Shown in pieces: positions 43,934-55,999 of a DNA stretch of 64,000 nt. How positions within the stretch are numbered: position 1 is the stretch's first letter; each line of letters starts with the position of its first letter. The stretch covers positions 1-64,000 of the forward strand of contig CAUYUJ010001436.1 of the NCBI GenBank assembly GCA_963575745.1, read 5' to 3'. The DNA comes from Prorocentrum cordatum. Taxonomy: Eukaryota; Sar; Dinophyceae; Prorocentrales; Prorocentraceae. The notes under the pieces were generated by a model. That model made no database searches, was not told where the DNA came from, and saw only the letters and a program-made list of their open reading frames with translations. Both the position numbers and the translations under genes were made by a program.

Positions 43934-44116
43934 CGACTACACGCAAGAGTGACCCTGGGTAAGAGTGACCTTTGGTGCGCGGTTCATTGGGGGCCGCTGG
44001 GCGACCAAACACGAGCGCGCAAGACGCTAACGCAGCATCGCGTTCGGCGATCGGGGGGCCCCCTTGGGCACACACCAAAAGTCACTCCGGCGAAAGGTCA
44101 CTCTTACGTGTAGTCG
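43934..44116. mobile_element. foldback element 2
   Basis: Inverted arms of about 70 bp, 43934-44004 and 44046-44116, sharing CGACTACACG then AAGAGTGACC at the outer ends; roughly three quarters of positions match. The central loop is about 40 nt. No coding content. Confidence 0.6.
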
Positions 44117-44342
44117 AAGGAAGGCGTTGGAAGTGGATTGCGCTCCCGCCCGCCCCCTGAAGAGGAGGGAAGAGGACACGCCGCCCGGTCCTTGAAGTGG
44201 GAAGGCGCCTCTAAAGCAGATTGGGATCCCTGGGGCCCAAAACATACCAACTTCCAACGACCGGCGTGTGCGGTGCCTCGACGGGCATATGGAGTGCCGA
44301 CGCCTCGAGCCAAGGCGGCGGCAGGAACCCAGCACGCAGTAC

Positions 44343-44476
44343 CAGAAGAAGAAACAACGCCATACACATCAACTGTTGGCGCGCCGCGCGGTTTTCTTGG
44401 ATCTGCGCTGGGCCCCCCTCAAGAAACCCGCGCGGAGCGCCAAAAGTTTATGTGTATGCCGTTCTTTCTTCTTCGA
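44343..44476. mobile_element. foldback element 3
   Basis: Arms of about 57 bp: CAGAAGAAGAAACAAC then GCCATACACATC... on the left (44343-44399) and ...TTTATGTGTATGCC then GTTCTTTCTTCTTCG on the right (44420-44475); the loop is about 20 nt. Related to 39701-39863. Confidence 0.6.
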
Positions 44477-44877
44477 AGTACTCCTCTCGGACTCTCGGAG
44501 ATAGCCGAAGACGTCCAGAGCCTCGATCTTCGGCACCTCGAGCCCCGACCCCCCGCAGCCCTCGTGAGGCTGCGAGCGCGGCAAGGGGGCAACGCCCCTG
44601 GCCAACCCAGCGTCTGGCCCGCCGTGCTGCCGCGAGCGCCCAGCACTGGGGCGAGCGCTGCGGACGCGAGCGCCCGGAGATCGAGCTCGAGGGGGATGGG
44701 GGGATGGGCTTCTGGAGCTCGCTTCTGCCGGGGCCCACGGAAGGCTCTGGAGATCGCCCGGGGCCGTCGGGGGCAGCCAAGAGGGGGACGTCCAGGAGGG
44801 AGGGGCGCACGTCATGGCTGCAGGCAGGCGCGCGGCCCAGGGGGGGGGGCCAGGGACGCACTGCAATGAGGAGAGGC

Positions 44878-45059
44878 GCCATGAGATCTCGGGAGATCTC
44901 ATGGCCACCGCCATGATATCCCCCCCCCCTATCTGGCCATCGCTCGGACGTCCATTCCCTGTGTTTTTTTCCGGTTTCGTGCGTGGCTTTTTCGCCAAAT
45001 GATCAAGGATGCTCCTCGATGATCCGCGCCGAAAGAAACATGCACACGTCCGAGCGATG
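44878..45059. repeat. palindrome and foldback element 4
   Basis: 44878-44905 is GCCATGAGATCTC, two G, and its perfect inverse. 44938-44951 (CATCGCTCGGACGT) and 45046-45059 are a perfect 14-bp inverted pair with weaker pairing inside, spanning about 120 bp. The region 44480-44870 holds overlapping GC-rich frames without a recognised gene. Confidence 0.6.
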
Positions 45060-45559
45060 CCAAGTTATAATCCTCACCCCCCTCTTGGCCACCCCCGAGG
45101 GCGGCACAGGCCTCCAGCCTCACGGGCAAGACCGGGAGCACGCTTCTTTCGCCTCTCTGGGCAGCCCGGGGGGCCGTGTCGGGCCTGGGGCAGTCGACGA
45201 CGGCCTGGGGTGAGCAACGGGCCCCGGGGAAGGGGTCGAGAGACACGGGGGCGCACGTCTAGAGCAGATCGTCGCGGCGGTAGGTCCGGGTAGGAAGAGG
45301 CGGAGGAAGGGAAGGAGTGCGAAGGAGGGAGGGGAAGGGGCAAGTCTGGACGACGCGAGGGCCGCTGGAGAACGTCGCTCGGGGCAGAAAACTGTTGAGA
45401 GCACTCCGAAGACCTCCGAGAAGCATTTGAGATGCCTCCGCCAAGCCTCCGAACCCTTTCCCTAAAAGGTGTTTGGAGGTTCCCGAATGCCTCCCTGGAG
45501 GCCTCCTGGTCTTGGCACAGAAAGGGCATCAAACGTGCAACACCTCGACCTTCGAACCT

Positions 45560-45720
45560 GGATGCTGCTGATCCTCCTCCTCCTCCTCATCCTCCCTCCT
45601 CCTCCTCCTCCTCATCCTCCTCCTCCTCCTCATCCTGCTCCACCTCCTCCCTCCTTCTCCTCCTCCTCCTCCTCCTCCTCCTCCTCCTGCTCCTCCTCCT
45701 CCACCTCCAGTCCTTCTCCT
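45560..45720. repeat. (CTC)n microsatellite
   Basis: Trinucleotide repeat CTC/CTT. 45060-45560 is unique GC-rich sequence without a recognised gene. Confidence 0.7.
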
Positions 45721-45759
45721 TCTGAATCACTCCTCGCTGTCGTACCCCGAGGCCATTCG

Positions 45760-46370
45760 AAAGGACGGGCCGGGCATTCGCCTGAGACTTCCTCACTATG
45801 TATGACCCTGAGGCTTAAACGTTGGCAGTTGTTTCACAGATGGAGGGCGGGTGGTTTTCAACATGTGGCTCTGGCCTTAGCGCCGCGCGCATTCGCTTTA
45901 AACATTCTCAAGAGTTTCACGGATTTAGTGCGCTTCCTTTTCAAAATATGGCTCTCGCCTTAAAGCCGCGCGCACTCGTTTGTAAAATGTGCAGGAGTTT
46001 CGCGGATTGAGTGCGGTTCGAAATATGGCTATCGTTTGAGCGCCGCGCACACTCGTCTTACATATTAGCAGGAGCTTCGCGGATTGAAGGCGGTTCCTTT
46101 TCATCATGCGGCTCTCGCCTGAGCGCCGCGCACACTCGTCTTAAACATTTGCCAGACTTTCACGGATGTCCATGGTCAACGTGCCAGAAATTCAATGTTG
46201 GAAGGGCGCACGGTTGTGAGGGCGCAACAGTTAAGTTGACTCGCGGTGTCGAAGTCCCAGGAATGGTGTTCTCGCACGATTCGGGATCGTCAAGACGCAA
46301 CGGTCATGTTGATTCGTGGCGCTGGAGTCCCGAGAATTGTGCTTTGGCATGATTCAGGGTCTTCAAGCGG
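45760..46370. repeat. 80-bp satellite, locus 2, and a 75-bp duplication
   Basis: Anchors GGCTCTCGCC at 45867, 45950, 46027 and 46110 (spacing 77-83 bp), each followed by GCGCCGCGCACACTCG. 46205-46360 has two diverged 75-bp units (CAACAGTTAAGTTGACTCG / CAACGGTCATGTTGATTCG). Confidence 0.6.
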
Positions 46371-47560
46371 TTGTCTCCCAACGGGGCAATTCCCTCAGTG
46401 GAAATCAACCCTTGTAGGGGCCTGTGAAGAGGGAGCTTGGAAAGGGGGGTTACTCCAACATCCTTGAGGAATCTTGGGTTTACACTGGTCCTCCTCCTCC
46501 TTCTCCTCCTTCTCCGGCTGGCGCGCACTCCAGGTCGCGAAGCCCGAGCGTGACGCCGAGGGACGGCGCGCGAACAACCACTCCTCTGATCCCTGCCCCT
46601 TGCCCGACTCGTCTGGCTGAGGCTCAAGATCTGGGAGGCGGGGGGCCTGCTCCTGTAAGAGCCTCCGAGAGGCTCCGAGGAGCCTCCGGGGAGCCCCTCA
46701 GGGACCTCCAGAAACCGATAGAGGCAAAAAGCGTGCAGCAACCTCAACCCTCGAACCTGGATCCACCTCATTTCCCTCCTCTTCCTCCGACTCCTCGATC
46801 ATCTTCTTCTTCTTCTTCCTCCTCCTGCACCCTGCGGCGTTAGGAGCAGCTTGGCGCAGCTGCTGCTCACCTGGTCGGCAGAGGAGTGCTCAATCGGTGT
46901 GAGAGCATATCCTCCTCTTTCTCCTCCTCCTGGATCCTCCTGGGCCTCACCCCCACTTCGACGACTTGAGGCTTTCGTTTTTCGGGTCAAAACTGAGGCC
47001 TCCTGCGGCCTTTCGGGGCGATCCGGGCACCCCTGGAAAGCCCTCGACGACGCGCAGCCGCTGGAAAGCACGCCGAGGCGACAGAACCTCCACGAGCCAC
47101 GAGAACGTCCGAATGTCCCCCCCCTCGCCCGCCTCCTGAAACTCCTCTCCTGTTCCGAAGGCTGTCGCCTTCACCTGGTAAGGAGAGGGAGGAGAGTGTC
47201 CACCGTGACACGAGCGAATTCATTCAAACACCGTTCTGTACATGCCAGCCTTCATGCACTTGCGGAGGCATGGGGGATTTCCTCGCCAGAGTCTCTGTCT
47301 CCTGTTCCGCAGCCTATTTCTGAGTTCATCTTGAGTCCGCCAAGGACGACAGCGTTACTCAACTGCACCTAGCGTAAGAGAAGTCAGACCGTAATGGCAT
47401 TGGATAAGGAACCAGCGGATAAGGCATCGAGGCTCTGGAAGCTGGGGGGACACCAGTGGAGGTCTGGCCATGGATATCACCGCCGCCCTCCCCAGGGTCT
47501 GAAGCGGTCTGAAGTCTCCTAGGCGCATTCCTTCACGAACGCCCCCACCGCAGTTCGGGG
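46370..47560. other. no supported gene
   Basis: Unique sequence with short CTC tracts (46490-46515, 46795-46835, 46910-46935). Open frames occur on both strands with no recognisable domains. Confidence 0.35.
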
Positions 47561-47561
47561 A

Positions 47562-47745
47562 GGACGAAAGGGTAGGATAGCAAAGGGCAGGGTTGAGAAC
47601 TAGCTCACGTGGCTGTTTTTCCTGGCGCCTCCTGGCACCAGGAGGCGCCCATGTATCGAGGAGTGGGCCCCGCGGCGGGGCGGAAACCAGCTGCGTGCAA
47701 CAGATTTCGTACCTGCCCCCCCTTTCTCCATCCTACCCTGTCGTC
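47562..47745. mobile_element. dispersed short element, copy 1
   Basis: About 180 bp matching 60917-61085: GATAGCAAAGGG near the start, CGCCCATGTATCGAGGA and AAACCAGCTGC in the middle, and a weak terminal inverted repeat (GAAAGGGTAGGATAG with CATCCTACCC). This copy holds a perfect 12-bp palindrome (GGCGCCTCCTGG at 47624-47635 and its inverse). Confidence 0.55.
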
Positions 47746-47786
47746 CAGCCCGAGTATTCGAAGAGTGCTGCTGGCCAAACCTCCCA

Positions 47787-48080
47787 CTGGGATGACCGTG
47801 GGGGTTTCTGAGCGGATAGGGGGGGTTGCAAGTGAATGCTGAAGTTGGTTATGTCTGGCCCAACCTGGCTTATAAATGGGTTACAAGTGCCCCGAATGGC
47901 GTAAGGGGGTTAGATAACTCCGCTAAGTGGGCGGAGCCCACTTAGCCAGGACCGCTAATCCCCCTAAGCCACTTGGGGCAGATGTAGCCCCCTTATACGC
48001 CAGGGTGGGCCAAATATGGCCACCTTGGCATCCGCTTTTACCCCCCCCTATCCACTTAGAACCCCCCACGGTCGTCCCAG
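47787..48080. mobile_element. 294-bp palindromic (MITE-like) element
   Basis: Two arms of about 146 bp mirror each other around 47934 without net length change; the centre is GCTAAGTGGGC GGA GCCCACTTAGC and the ends are CTGGGATGACCGTGGGGG and CCCCCACGGTCGTCCCAG. Arms are roughly 75-80 percent complementary by eye. No coding sequence and no clear target duplication. Confidence 0.65.
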
Positions 48081-48317
48081 CAGGGGAGGCCCCGAGGAGT
48101 CCTCCGAAGGGCCTCCGAAGGGGGGCCTCCGAAGGGGCCCCGCCCGACCTCGGCTGGGCGCCCAGCGGGCTGCCGCCCGCGCCCGCCCACGGAGCCCGCG
48201 CCCCTCCTGCTGGGATGATGCAGGTGCGCCTGTCCGCGGTGGCGGGGGAGGGGGGTGGGCGGGGGAGGGGGGGGCGGGAGCGGGAGACCTGCCTGAGATT
48301 AGATGTATGTGTATATA

Positions 48318-48443
48318 CGTATAGAGAAAGAGGGAGAGAGAAAGAGAGAGAGAGAGAGAGTGAGAGAGAAAGGAAGAGAGAGAGAGAGAGAGAAAGAGAA
48401 ATAGAGAGAGAGAGAGAGAGACAAACAGAGAGAGAGAGAGAGC

Positions 48444-48491
<48 letters not shown>

Positions 48492-48495
48492 AGGG
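48318..48495. repeat. (GA)n microsatellite
   Basis: Long imperfect GAGAGA tract. Confidence 0.85.
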
Positions 48496-48599
48496 ACAGA
48501 AGGATAATAATAATGGGAGGCGATGGCGCCCGATCGCAGACGCATGGGACCCATTTCAAAGACTTAGCACCGATCGCGACCAATGTTGACAAGCCCCTT

Positions 48600-50300
48600 C
48601 CGGATGCGACACAACGGGCGTCGTTGGAGTCCATGGCATGCCGGTGGGTGGGCGGGCTCTCATGAAAACAAATTGCGATCTCGAAGATCAGTAACGGTAA
48701 GGTGCTACACTAAACTATTTCAAAGCGTTTCGATTTGCTCGAACTCAGCGATGTCATAGTCACGCTGTTGCTTACTATCTGGAACGTAATAAAGTCTCAT
48801 TTCCGATTGGGCAGCTCGAAGCAAGTAGTTGAATCGTGTCTATTTTTCGAGCTGTGACTATTTCTGGAAATTGTGGGCACTTCCAACAAACATATCAGAC
48901 ACGTGTCTGATTCTGTGGCTTGTGACAACTGGGTCCGGAAGTGTGCCTCATTCGGATTTTCGCTACTGAACTTACTAGAATACTAATAACACTACGCGTG
49001 GAATATATTAATATCACATGTTATACTTCATATTCGTCGTTGGAGCTGTGGGTAAGTGTTGAAAGGCTGGCTGGGTCCATATGGTTATCTAGACTGTGGC
49101 CGTTGCATTGCGTTTACATGATACCATGATGTCTGGCTATTTCTCAAGATTTTACAGGAGCTGCGGCTGATTATTCCGAGTGTCGTGAATCCTGGCAATT
49201 CATATGCCTGGCAGATTAATTGGATGGTCGGCTAATCTTAGGATCCTGGCAAACCATGTATAAATATTTGCATTGTCGCTACTGGTTCAATTCGTGCATT
49301 GTGTCTGGCAACTTATCAGACAATGAACCTAGCAAAGTCTTGGAAATGATGCTAATTACGCACCGTCGTGTGAAACTGTTGCTACTTATGAGAACGGTTG
49401 TTGCTATTGTATTGCGTTCTGGCGGGTTCTGGCAATGTGTGGGAACTGTTGCTATCTGTTGTTGTTTGGAAGTGCGAATGCTGATAGCTGATTATTCGAA
49501 CATGTTTGCGAAGTGTGGTTAATTCTAGCTGCCTGCTGGAGCCGTAATAGATGGCGAAACACATTGCGAATTCTAGCCATTGCCGCTGGACGCAACTTGT
49601 TTGATCTCTGGTCAATTCTGCGTAGGTGTGGGAGCTGTTGCTCATTATTCGAATTATGATGCCTGACGAGTTCTTGGGCGCGCAACGTAATTACTTATCA
49701 GACTCGGGTCGCATTATCTACTACAGCTTGGATTGGAATCTGTCTGGGTACCAGCACCAACAAACATTTTGCATTTTCATCGTTCACGGAGCTACAGCTA
49801 ATCATTCGAGATCCAACGAATTCTACCTACATGTTGCAACTGTTGTTACTACTGGGGAACGTGGTCATTTCCAGCTCCATATTTGGATTGTGCTGAACCA
49901 TGGAATATGAAACTCATTATACCAATTGTGTAACATCACATCAACATATTTGATGCTGAAATGCCCACTGAAGTTGCTGCAACTTCTACCGCCTTGTATG
50001 TAATGGAACTCGTAGCGTTGTCGCTGCTTCTGGCTGCTTACGATGCGCTGTTGCTACTTCTGGAGATTGCGGCCAAGTCTAAAAGCGTTGCCGCTTATTT
50101 AGTGCAACTTGCGATCGAGCGGTCTCATGCAACTAGTTTGCGCGAACCGTGCCAGCTGCTATCCTGTCTCGGGGGGGCAAGTCATGCGATTCCACGGCTC
50201 GTTCCCTTCTCTTGCATCGAGAGCCCAAGCAGCTCAAGCGAGGCAGCTGAGGCTGGGACAAGGTGGGAGACTGAAGGCAAGAGCAAGCTGGACTAAGGTG
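48600..50300. other. AT-richer island with degenerate repeats
   Basis: Clearly lower in GC than its surroundings. GGAGCTGYRGCTRATTATTCG-like motifs recur at 49157, 49484, 49630 and 49789, with TTCTGGCAA between them. This suggests an old tandem array or a foreign insertion. Short frames only; no gene recognised. Confidence 0.5.
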
Positions 50301-50574
50301 GGCATGTCCACCTAGAGGCGGATTTTGGACGACAGATGAAAAATATTCAAACAATCATCAACCATAGCCAAAACATGCGAAAAAATCATTTGGCCATTTT
50401 TGAAGAATCCTCCTGTAGAGTGACAGGCCCGACTTAGACCAAGGCAGCTCCGAATCACAGGCAGGCCTAACACACACACACACACGTGAAGGTGACGCGG
50501 GCCAGTTAGACGCAGAGTGCGGCGAGCTGGGCCGACCCATGTGCCTACACGCCCGAGCAAATCATGCCCAAGCA

Positions 50575-51335
50575 AGTCCTTTCCATCCTCCTTCTCCTCC
50601 TTCTCCTCCTCCTCCTCCTCCTTATCTCCGCCTCCTCCTCCTCCTCCTCCTTCTCCTCCTCCTCCCCCTCCTGGTCGTCGTCGATGCCTTTCAGGGTCGG
50701 CGGCACCGGCCGTCAGGCCTTCGCAATCATGCCAAAGCAAGTGCCGAGACGGACCCGCACTCTAGCCGCGCAGCGGATGCGAAGCTCACGCTGCCGGGGC
50801 GCCGAAAGGACCGTGGACCAAGGCCCGTGCGGCGGAGGCGAGCTGTCGCGCAGTGCCCAGCGCGCAGGACGAGCAAACTTCGTCGAATGCAGGCGCTGCT
50901 TGGGGCACACCTCGAGCGAGGCAATCCGCACAAGACGCCTTCGGAGAAGCACCAGACGGCGACCAATGTGACTGGCCCCGTGACCGCGATCTATGTACCT
51001 TCGTCGACAGCATCTTGCGTGAGATGCCAATGGAATCTTGCCCTCACGACGGAGAATGAAGCAAAAACGCCCCTGGCCTCGACTGCAGTTGACCCGCTTT
51101 CCAAGTCCGAGGTCCCCCGAGCCACGGGACGTGGGTGCCGCCACGCCCCGAAAAGTGCCCCAAGGCCGAGCAGCGCACCAACGCTGCACTACAATCTCTC
51201 AAGACGGCCCACGGGTGCACCCCTTGAGAACTGCGCGCCCCGTGTGCCGGCTGCTGCCCCTCGCCCTCGTGCTAACCTCCTCCTCCTCCTCCTCCTCCTC
51301 CTCCTCCTCCTCCTCCTCCTCCTCCTCCTCCCCTC
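50575..51335. repeat. CTC microsatellites flanking GC-rich unique DNA
   Basis: (CTC)n at 50580-50675 and 51275-51335. The frame between (50690-51260, plus) is open but unrecognised and also open on the minus strand. Confidence 0.55.
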
Positions 51336-51814
51336 CCCTGGCTTACGCTCCCTCTCCGCCTCGCCTCTTCACCGCTGCTCGTCCTCCTGCCTCCCCTGCT
51401 GCTGCTGCTGCTGCTCCTCGAACTCAGTCTGTCCGTCTTCGCCGGCCGGGCTGTCTGTGAGGGGCAGCGACGAGGGGAGACCAGCTCAGGGGGGGAAGTC
51501 TCGACCTGGAATCGGCGACACGTCGCCGATAGATCGGGGATCGGCCCCCGAAAGCAACTCCGCACGCTCCCTGGGAGGTGTGGGTCATCGGGGCACCCAT
51601 CGGCGACCGAAGAGCGCTTGGCAGTCGATACATCCCCCCCCCCACCGCTGAGAGCCTGTGCCCCCCTGGTGACCGTTGCCCCTGCTTCCCGCCCCCCATG
51701 GGCTGCCCGGCCACCCCCTGGCGCCACGGTTGCGCCCTGGAGGGCGTGAAGATGCAGTGGAACGGGGCCACGGTCACGCCCGGCACATCTGGAGAGAGGC
51801 GACTGTGGCGCAGC

Positions 51815-51836
51815 GACATCATCGTCAGCATCATCG

Positions 51837-51905
<69 letters not shown>

Positions 51906-52507
51906 GCATCATCATCAGCATCAGCATCAGCATCAGCATCAGCATCAGCATCATCATCATCATCATCATCGTCTATCATCATCACCATATTCATCTTCGT
52001 CATCATCATCATCATCAACTTCACTAGCCTCATCATCATTATCATCATCACCATCAACAACATCAGCATCAGCAGCAACAGCATCGTTATCACCATCAAC
52101 AGCATATGCAGCATCATCATCACCATCATCATTATCATCATCGTCATTCTCATCATCTCCACCAGCATCATCACCATCACCATCAGCATCAGGCTCAGCC
52201 TTAACAGCATCACATCATCATCATCATCACCAATAACAGCAACATCGTCATCACCATCAACATCACAATCGTAATCATCACGATCACCATCATCGTCATT
52301 ATCAACATCCGCATCATCACCATCACCACCATCATCAGCATCACCATCATCAGCATCACCCAGTCTCAGCATCATCATCATCATCACTACCATCACCACC
52401 ATCACCAACAACAGCAACAACATCCTCATTGCCATCATCAGCATCACCGTCCTTATCATCAACGTCAATGCCATCACCATCATCACCATCACCATCAACA
52501 TCACCAG

Positions 52508-52539
<32 letters not shown>

Positions 52540-52860
52540 CCAGCACACCACCATCACCATCAACACCATCATTACCATACACATCATCATCATGACCATC
52601 ATCACCATCATAATCATCGTCCTAATCGTCCTCCTCTTTCTCCTCCTCCTCCTCTTCCTCCTCCTCCTCATCATCATCATCATTCACCTCTTCCTTTTTT
52701 TTCCTCCTCCCTCCTCCTCCCTCCTCCTCCTCCTCCTCCCTCTGCTCCCATCCTCTCCTCATCATCCTTCTCATCGTCCTCCTCATCATCCTTGCTCCTT
52801 CATGTTTCATCCTGTCCCTCGTCCTTCCTCTTCCTCCTTCCTCCTACACCTGCTCTTCCT
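51815..52860. repeat. long (CAT)n and (CTC)n tract
   Basis: CAT/ATC/CAG repeats from 51815 to 52620, then CTC/TCC to about 52850. Met/Asp- and His/Ser-rich frames on both strands are artefacts. 52870-53380 shows no recognised gene. Confidence 0.8.
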
Positions 52861-53387
52861 CCACCTGCCAGATCGGAGGATTCTGGTGTTCAATGCTCCG
52901 TGGAATCTGTCACAAGAGCTCAGGGCGGCCTCAATATTTCGCGAAGGCGCTCGCGAGACCCTCCCGACAGCTCCGAGATTGCCAGCTGCTCCGCAAGGTG
53001 CGACCCATGACCCATGACAGCGCCCAACAACACTCCAACAATGCCCGACAAGTCTCCGAGAACCTCCCCGCAGGCCCCAAAACAAACTTCAGGGAAACAT
53101 CACATACGGGCGAACGCCATGATGTACAAACGCAAGTGGCCTCGCGACCTCAGATGGCACAGTATGGCCGTCAGACGACGCGCCATGATGTCGCAACACT
53201 GTGCCCGAAGCGGTCAGAGGGACAAGCAACATTGAACACCATCAAATTATTGCCAATTGGCAAACAGTCTTTTGGTCTCCAATGGCGAAGCTACCGCACA
53301 ACATCCAACTAGTACAAGACACGTTTCGAACGGTCTCGCATCTATTTGTTTGTTGCCCGCTACTGCTGGCCTCCGTCGCAACGCCGC

Positions 53388-54249
53388 CCGGTTTTGTAGT
53401 GCAGATGATCAGGACAGGATCCACCTTCACCTCCCGCACCTCGTTGAGCAACCCGAAATACTGGTGCCACTGGCCACCTGTGCTACATTGCGGATGGTCG
53501 CAGTCGCAGCGGAGGCGGTCAAGGCCCTTCTCCCACGCGCCATCTCAATGCACTGGATGGTGACGCTGTATCGACTAGGTGTTGGCGTCGTCTCTACGCA
53601 GCAGGGAGGTGATTGCAACGACGTGCGTGTCTGACCTCGGAGTCAACCTCGCGTGCTGGCCCACCCGGAACAGCGACAAGGCCAGCGGCCACTGCCTGCC
53701 CGTCTCGCACGCGCGGATCCTGGCGTCGTAAATAATAACGTCGGGCTTTAATTTCGTCTCCAACATATCGCCGAGCAGCGGCAGAGCCTCATGCCAATGC
53801 TTGTTTTTTTTTGTCACGCGTTGATTCCACTTTTGTAGCTGATGACGTCGGGCTCCAGATTCGCCTCATACACCTAGCTGAGCAACGACCGGGCGCACTT
53901 CCACCTCCTGCTGCCTTGGCGGTGCGCGACAATCCCAATGCTGCAGCTCTTGGCTTTGCGATCTAAGTTTGCCTCGCACCGCTGAGAAGCAATCGGGCCT
54001 GCCTCCGCTGCCTGTCATCGTTGCGCGCGGTCATCTGTATATTATTCTAGCCAATCGCGTCAAGTTCCAATTTCACTGCCCACATATCCCTGCACAGCGA
54101 CGCAGCCCATTCAAATTGCTTGGCTTTCTGGCATGCGCTGACCGCGGCGTTGTAGCTGATGGTGCTCGGCTCCATCTTCACATCCCGCATCTCACCGAGT
54201 AGCGTCAGAACCCCTGTTCGGCACGCGCCGGTCCTAGCATTGTAGCTGG
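53388..54249 (-). pseudogene. decayed PPR array
   Basis: Several diverged PPR units can be read on the minus strand in different frames: SYNARTGACRTG with LTLLGEMRDVKMEPSTI; SYNAAVSACQKAKQFEW with DMWAVKLELDAI; then, past stops, ANLEPDVISYKSGINA, LLGDMLETKLKPDVI and YDARIRACETGRQWPLA. It starts right after CACGGGTACATGCTAG| and ends at ACCGG|GCGGCG (GC donor type), the same termini as the 1-15 kb locus. In-frame stops, frame changes and a total of 862 nt argue for a pseudogene. Confidence 0.6.
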
Positions 54250-54549
54250 CTAGCATGTACCCGTGCATGCTGCCACTGGCGGCGGGGGTTGCTGAAACAT
54301 GGGTGGGTCTGCAGGCGACAGCCACATGCCAGATGGAGGGCGATTCTGTACTTGCACAGGTCGTGGGAACCGTTGATCCCGAAGAACTCTTGGCGGGGGG
54401 GCTCGAGGGGAAGGGAAAAGAGATATCCGGTCGGTGTGCGGCCTGGGCTACTCAGAACGGATCCGATGCTCGTAGTTCGTTTCTGAAGTGTCCAGTCGGT
54501 TCGGCCTCTGCGGTCCCCTCGGGTTCGCGGCTGGACGGAACTCGGAAGC

Positions 54550-54612
54550 CTGGTGCTGCCGCCGCCGTCGTCGTCGCCGCCGTCGTCGCCGCCGCCGTCT
54601 TCGCCTTCGTCG

Positions 54613-54650
<38 letters not shown>

Positions 54651-54775
54651 GTCGTCGCCTTTGCCGCCGCGGCTGACGCCTTCGTCGTTGCCGCTACCGC
54701 CGCCGTCGTCGTCGCTTCGTCGTCGTTGTCGTCGTCGTCGTCGTCGTCGTCGTCATCGTCGTCGTTGTCCGATGG
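54550..54775. repeat. (CGT)n microsatellite
   Basis: CGTCGT / CGCCGT trinucleotide repeat; Val/Ala- and Asp/Thr-rich frames follow from it. 54780-55250 is GC-rich with no recognised gene. Confidence 0.75.
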
Positions 54776-55319
54776 ACGCTCTCCAAGGCTCGCACCTCGA
54801 GCCTCGGGAATCGAGGCCCGAGGCAATGTGTGGTTCTCGCGGGGGCCCCCTTCGGCGCCACGGCCGGACGCAGCTCGATCGACAGGTGCGCGTGGACCCC
54901 AAGAGGGGTCCGGAGACCCAATCGAATCTCCAATCTCGAGGGTGGGGGCTCGAGGCCTTCTGTGGCCCCTGCGGATGGGCCTCCTTGTCGCAACGGCACG
55001 GGTCGGGTCCACAAACCTGGTGCGCTTGGACCCCGGGAGCGTCCCACGGGTTCACGGGGGGGGGAGCCGCCAGAGCGCATAGGTCGGGGGCAAGGCGGAG
55101 GTCCAGCCGAGGGGGGGACAAAGAGACGCCGACGACGACGACCAGGACGCCGCCGGGCGCGGGCCCACCATTCTGTCACGAGAGGCCTTTCTGTGGCAGA
55201 ATGCACCCGGCCCTATCTTGGAGGGGTCGAAGGCCTGAAGAGTGCCGCAAGAGCGCCCCCAAAGGGCCCCAAACCGCACGTACTTGATATGCTTCTTGGG
55301 CTTGCACCCAAGTGCATGC

Positions 55320-55780
55320 GTCATGGGGCCTTGTCGGGGCCCTCCTGGGGCCCTCGGCCACCACGGGCGCCTGAGGAGCCGTCCTGGCGCAGTCTTGAGC
55401 CGTCTTGGGGTCCTCCTGGCAGCCTCCTGAAGCCTCTTGCGACGATCTTGAGGGCCTGTGTGGCCGTTTTGGACGCTTCGAAGACGAAAAACTTGGGAAC
55501 TCCTGACATGTACGCTTTCCCTCGGGATTGGGACGATTTTTCCTTGTTCGGGCTCTCGTGGGGCTGTCTCTCTGGAGCCCACTTGGAGCATTTTGGGGGC
55601 CTCTTGGGCCGTCGGGCGGCTGTCTTGGGCGTCTTTGAGCGCTCGGGGCCCGTCTCGGAGGCCTTCTTGACCGTCTTCGGCCGTCTTCGGGCCCTATTGG
55701 GGGCCTCTGGGGGCGGCTCGAAGCGCTCTTACACCATCTTGGAAGCACGCCGGGGCCCTGGGGCCGCGCCGGTGGCCGCC
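55320..55780. repeat. CTTGGG array with A-rich island
   Basis: Same array type as in the first 15 kb, with an A-rich island at 55480-55545 (GACGAAAAACTTGGG ... GACGATTTTTCC). It follows the PPR remnant on the minus strand, as in the main locus. Confidence 0.7.
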
Positions 55781-55829
55781 AGAGGGGGCCAGTCCGCTGC
55801 CACTGCTCGAGGCTTTGGCGAGCGGTGAA

Positions 55830-55995
55830 CGCTGCATTATAGGAGAGATGACGTTGGGTTCCAATTTTCCTGCAACATTCCGCTGAGCAGCGCCAAAGCC
55901 TGTCCTCACTGATCCAAGGTCGCATCCCACAGATCGCTTAGCAGTGACAGGGCCCGTTGCCACTGCTTGCCTTCTCCATATGAGATGGCAGTCGC
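55830..55995 (-). pseudogene. PPR remnant
   Basis: The minus strand gives YGEGKQWQRALSLLSDLWDATL, a stop, then LALLSG-like and KLEPNVI followed by the 5-nt spacer ATC TCTCC TAT seen in the main locus. Broken by a stop and a frameshift. Confidence 0.5.
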
Positions 55996-55999
55996 AATG

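Noticed and set aside
51272-52582. 436-codon Met/Asp-rich minus-strand frame
   Set aside because: Translation of the CAT/ATC microsatellite, joined to unrelated GC-rich sequence.
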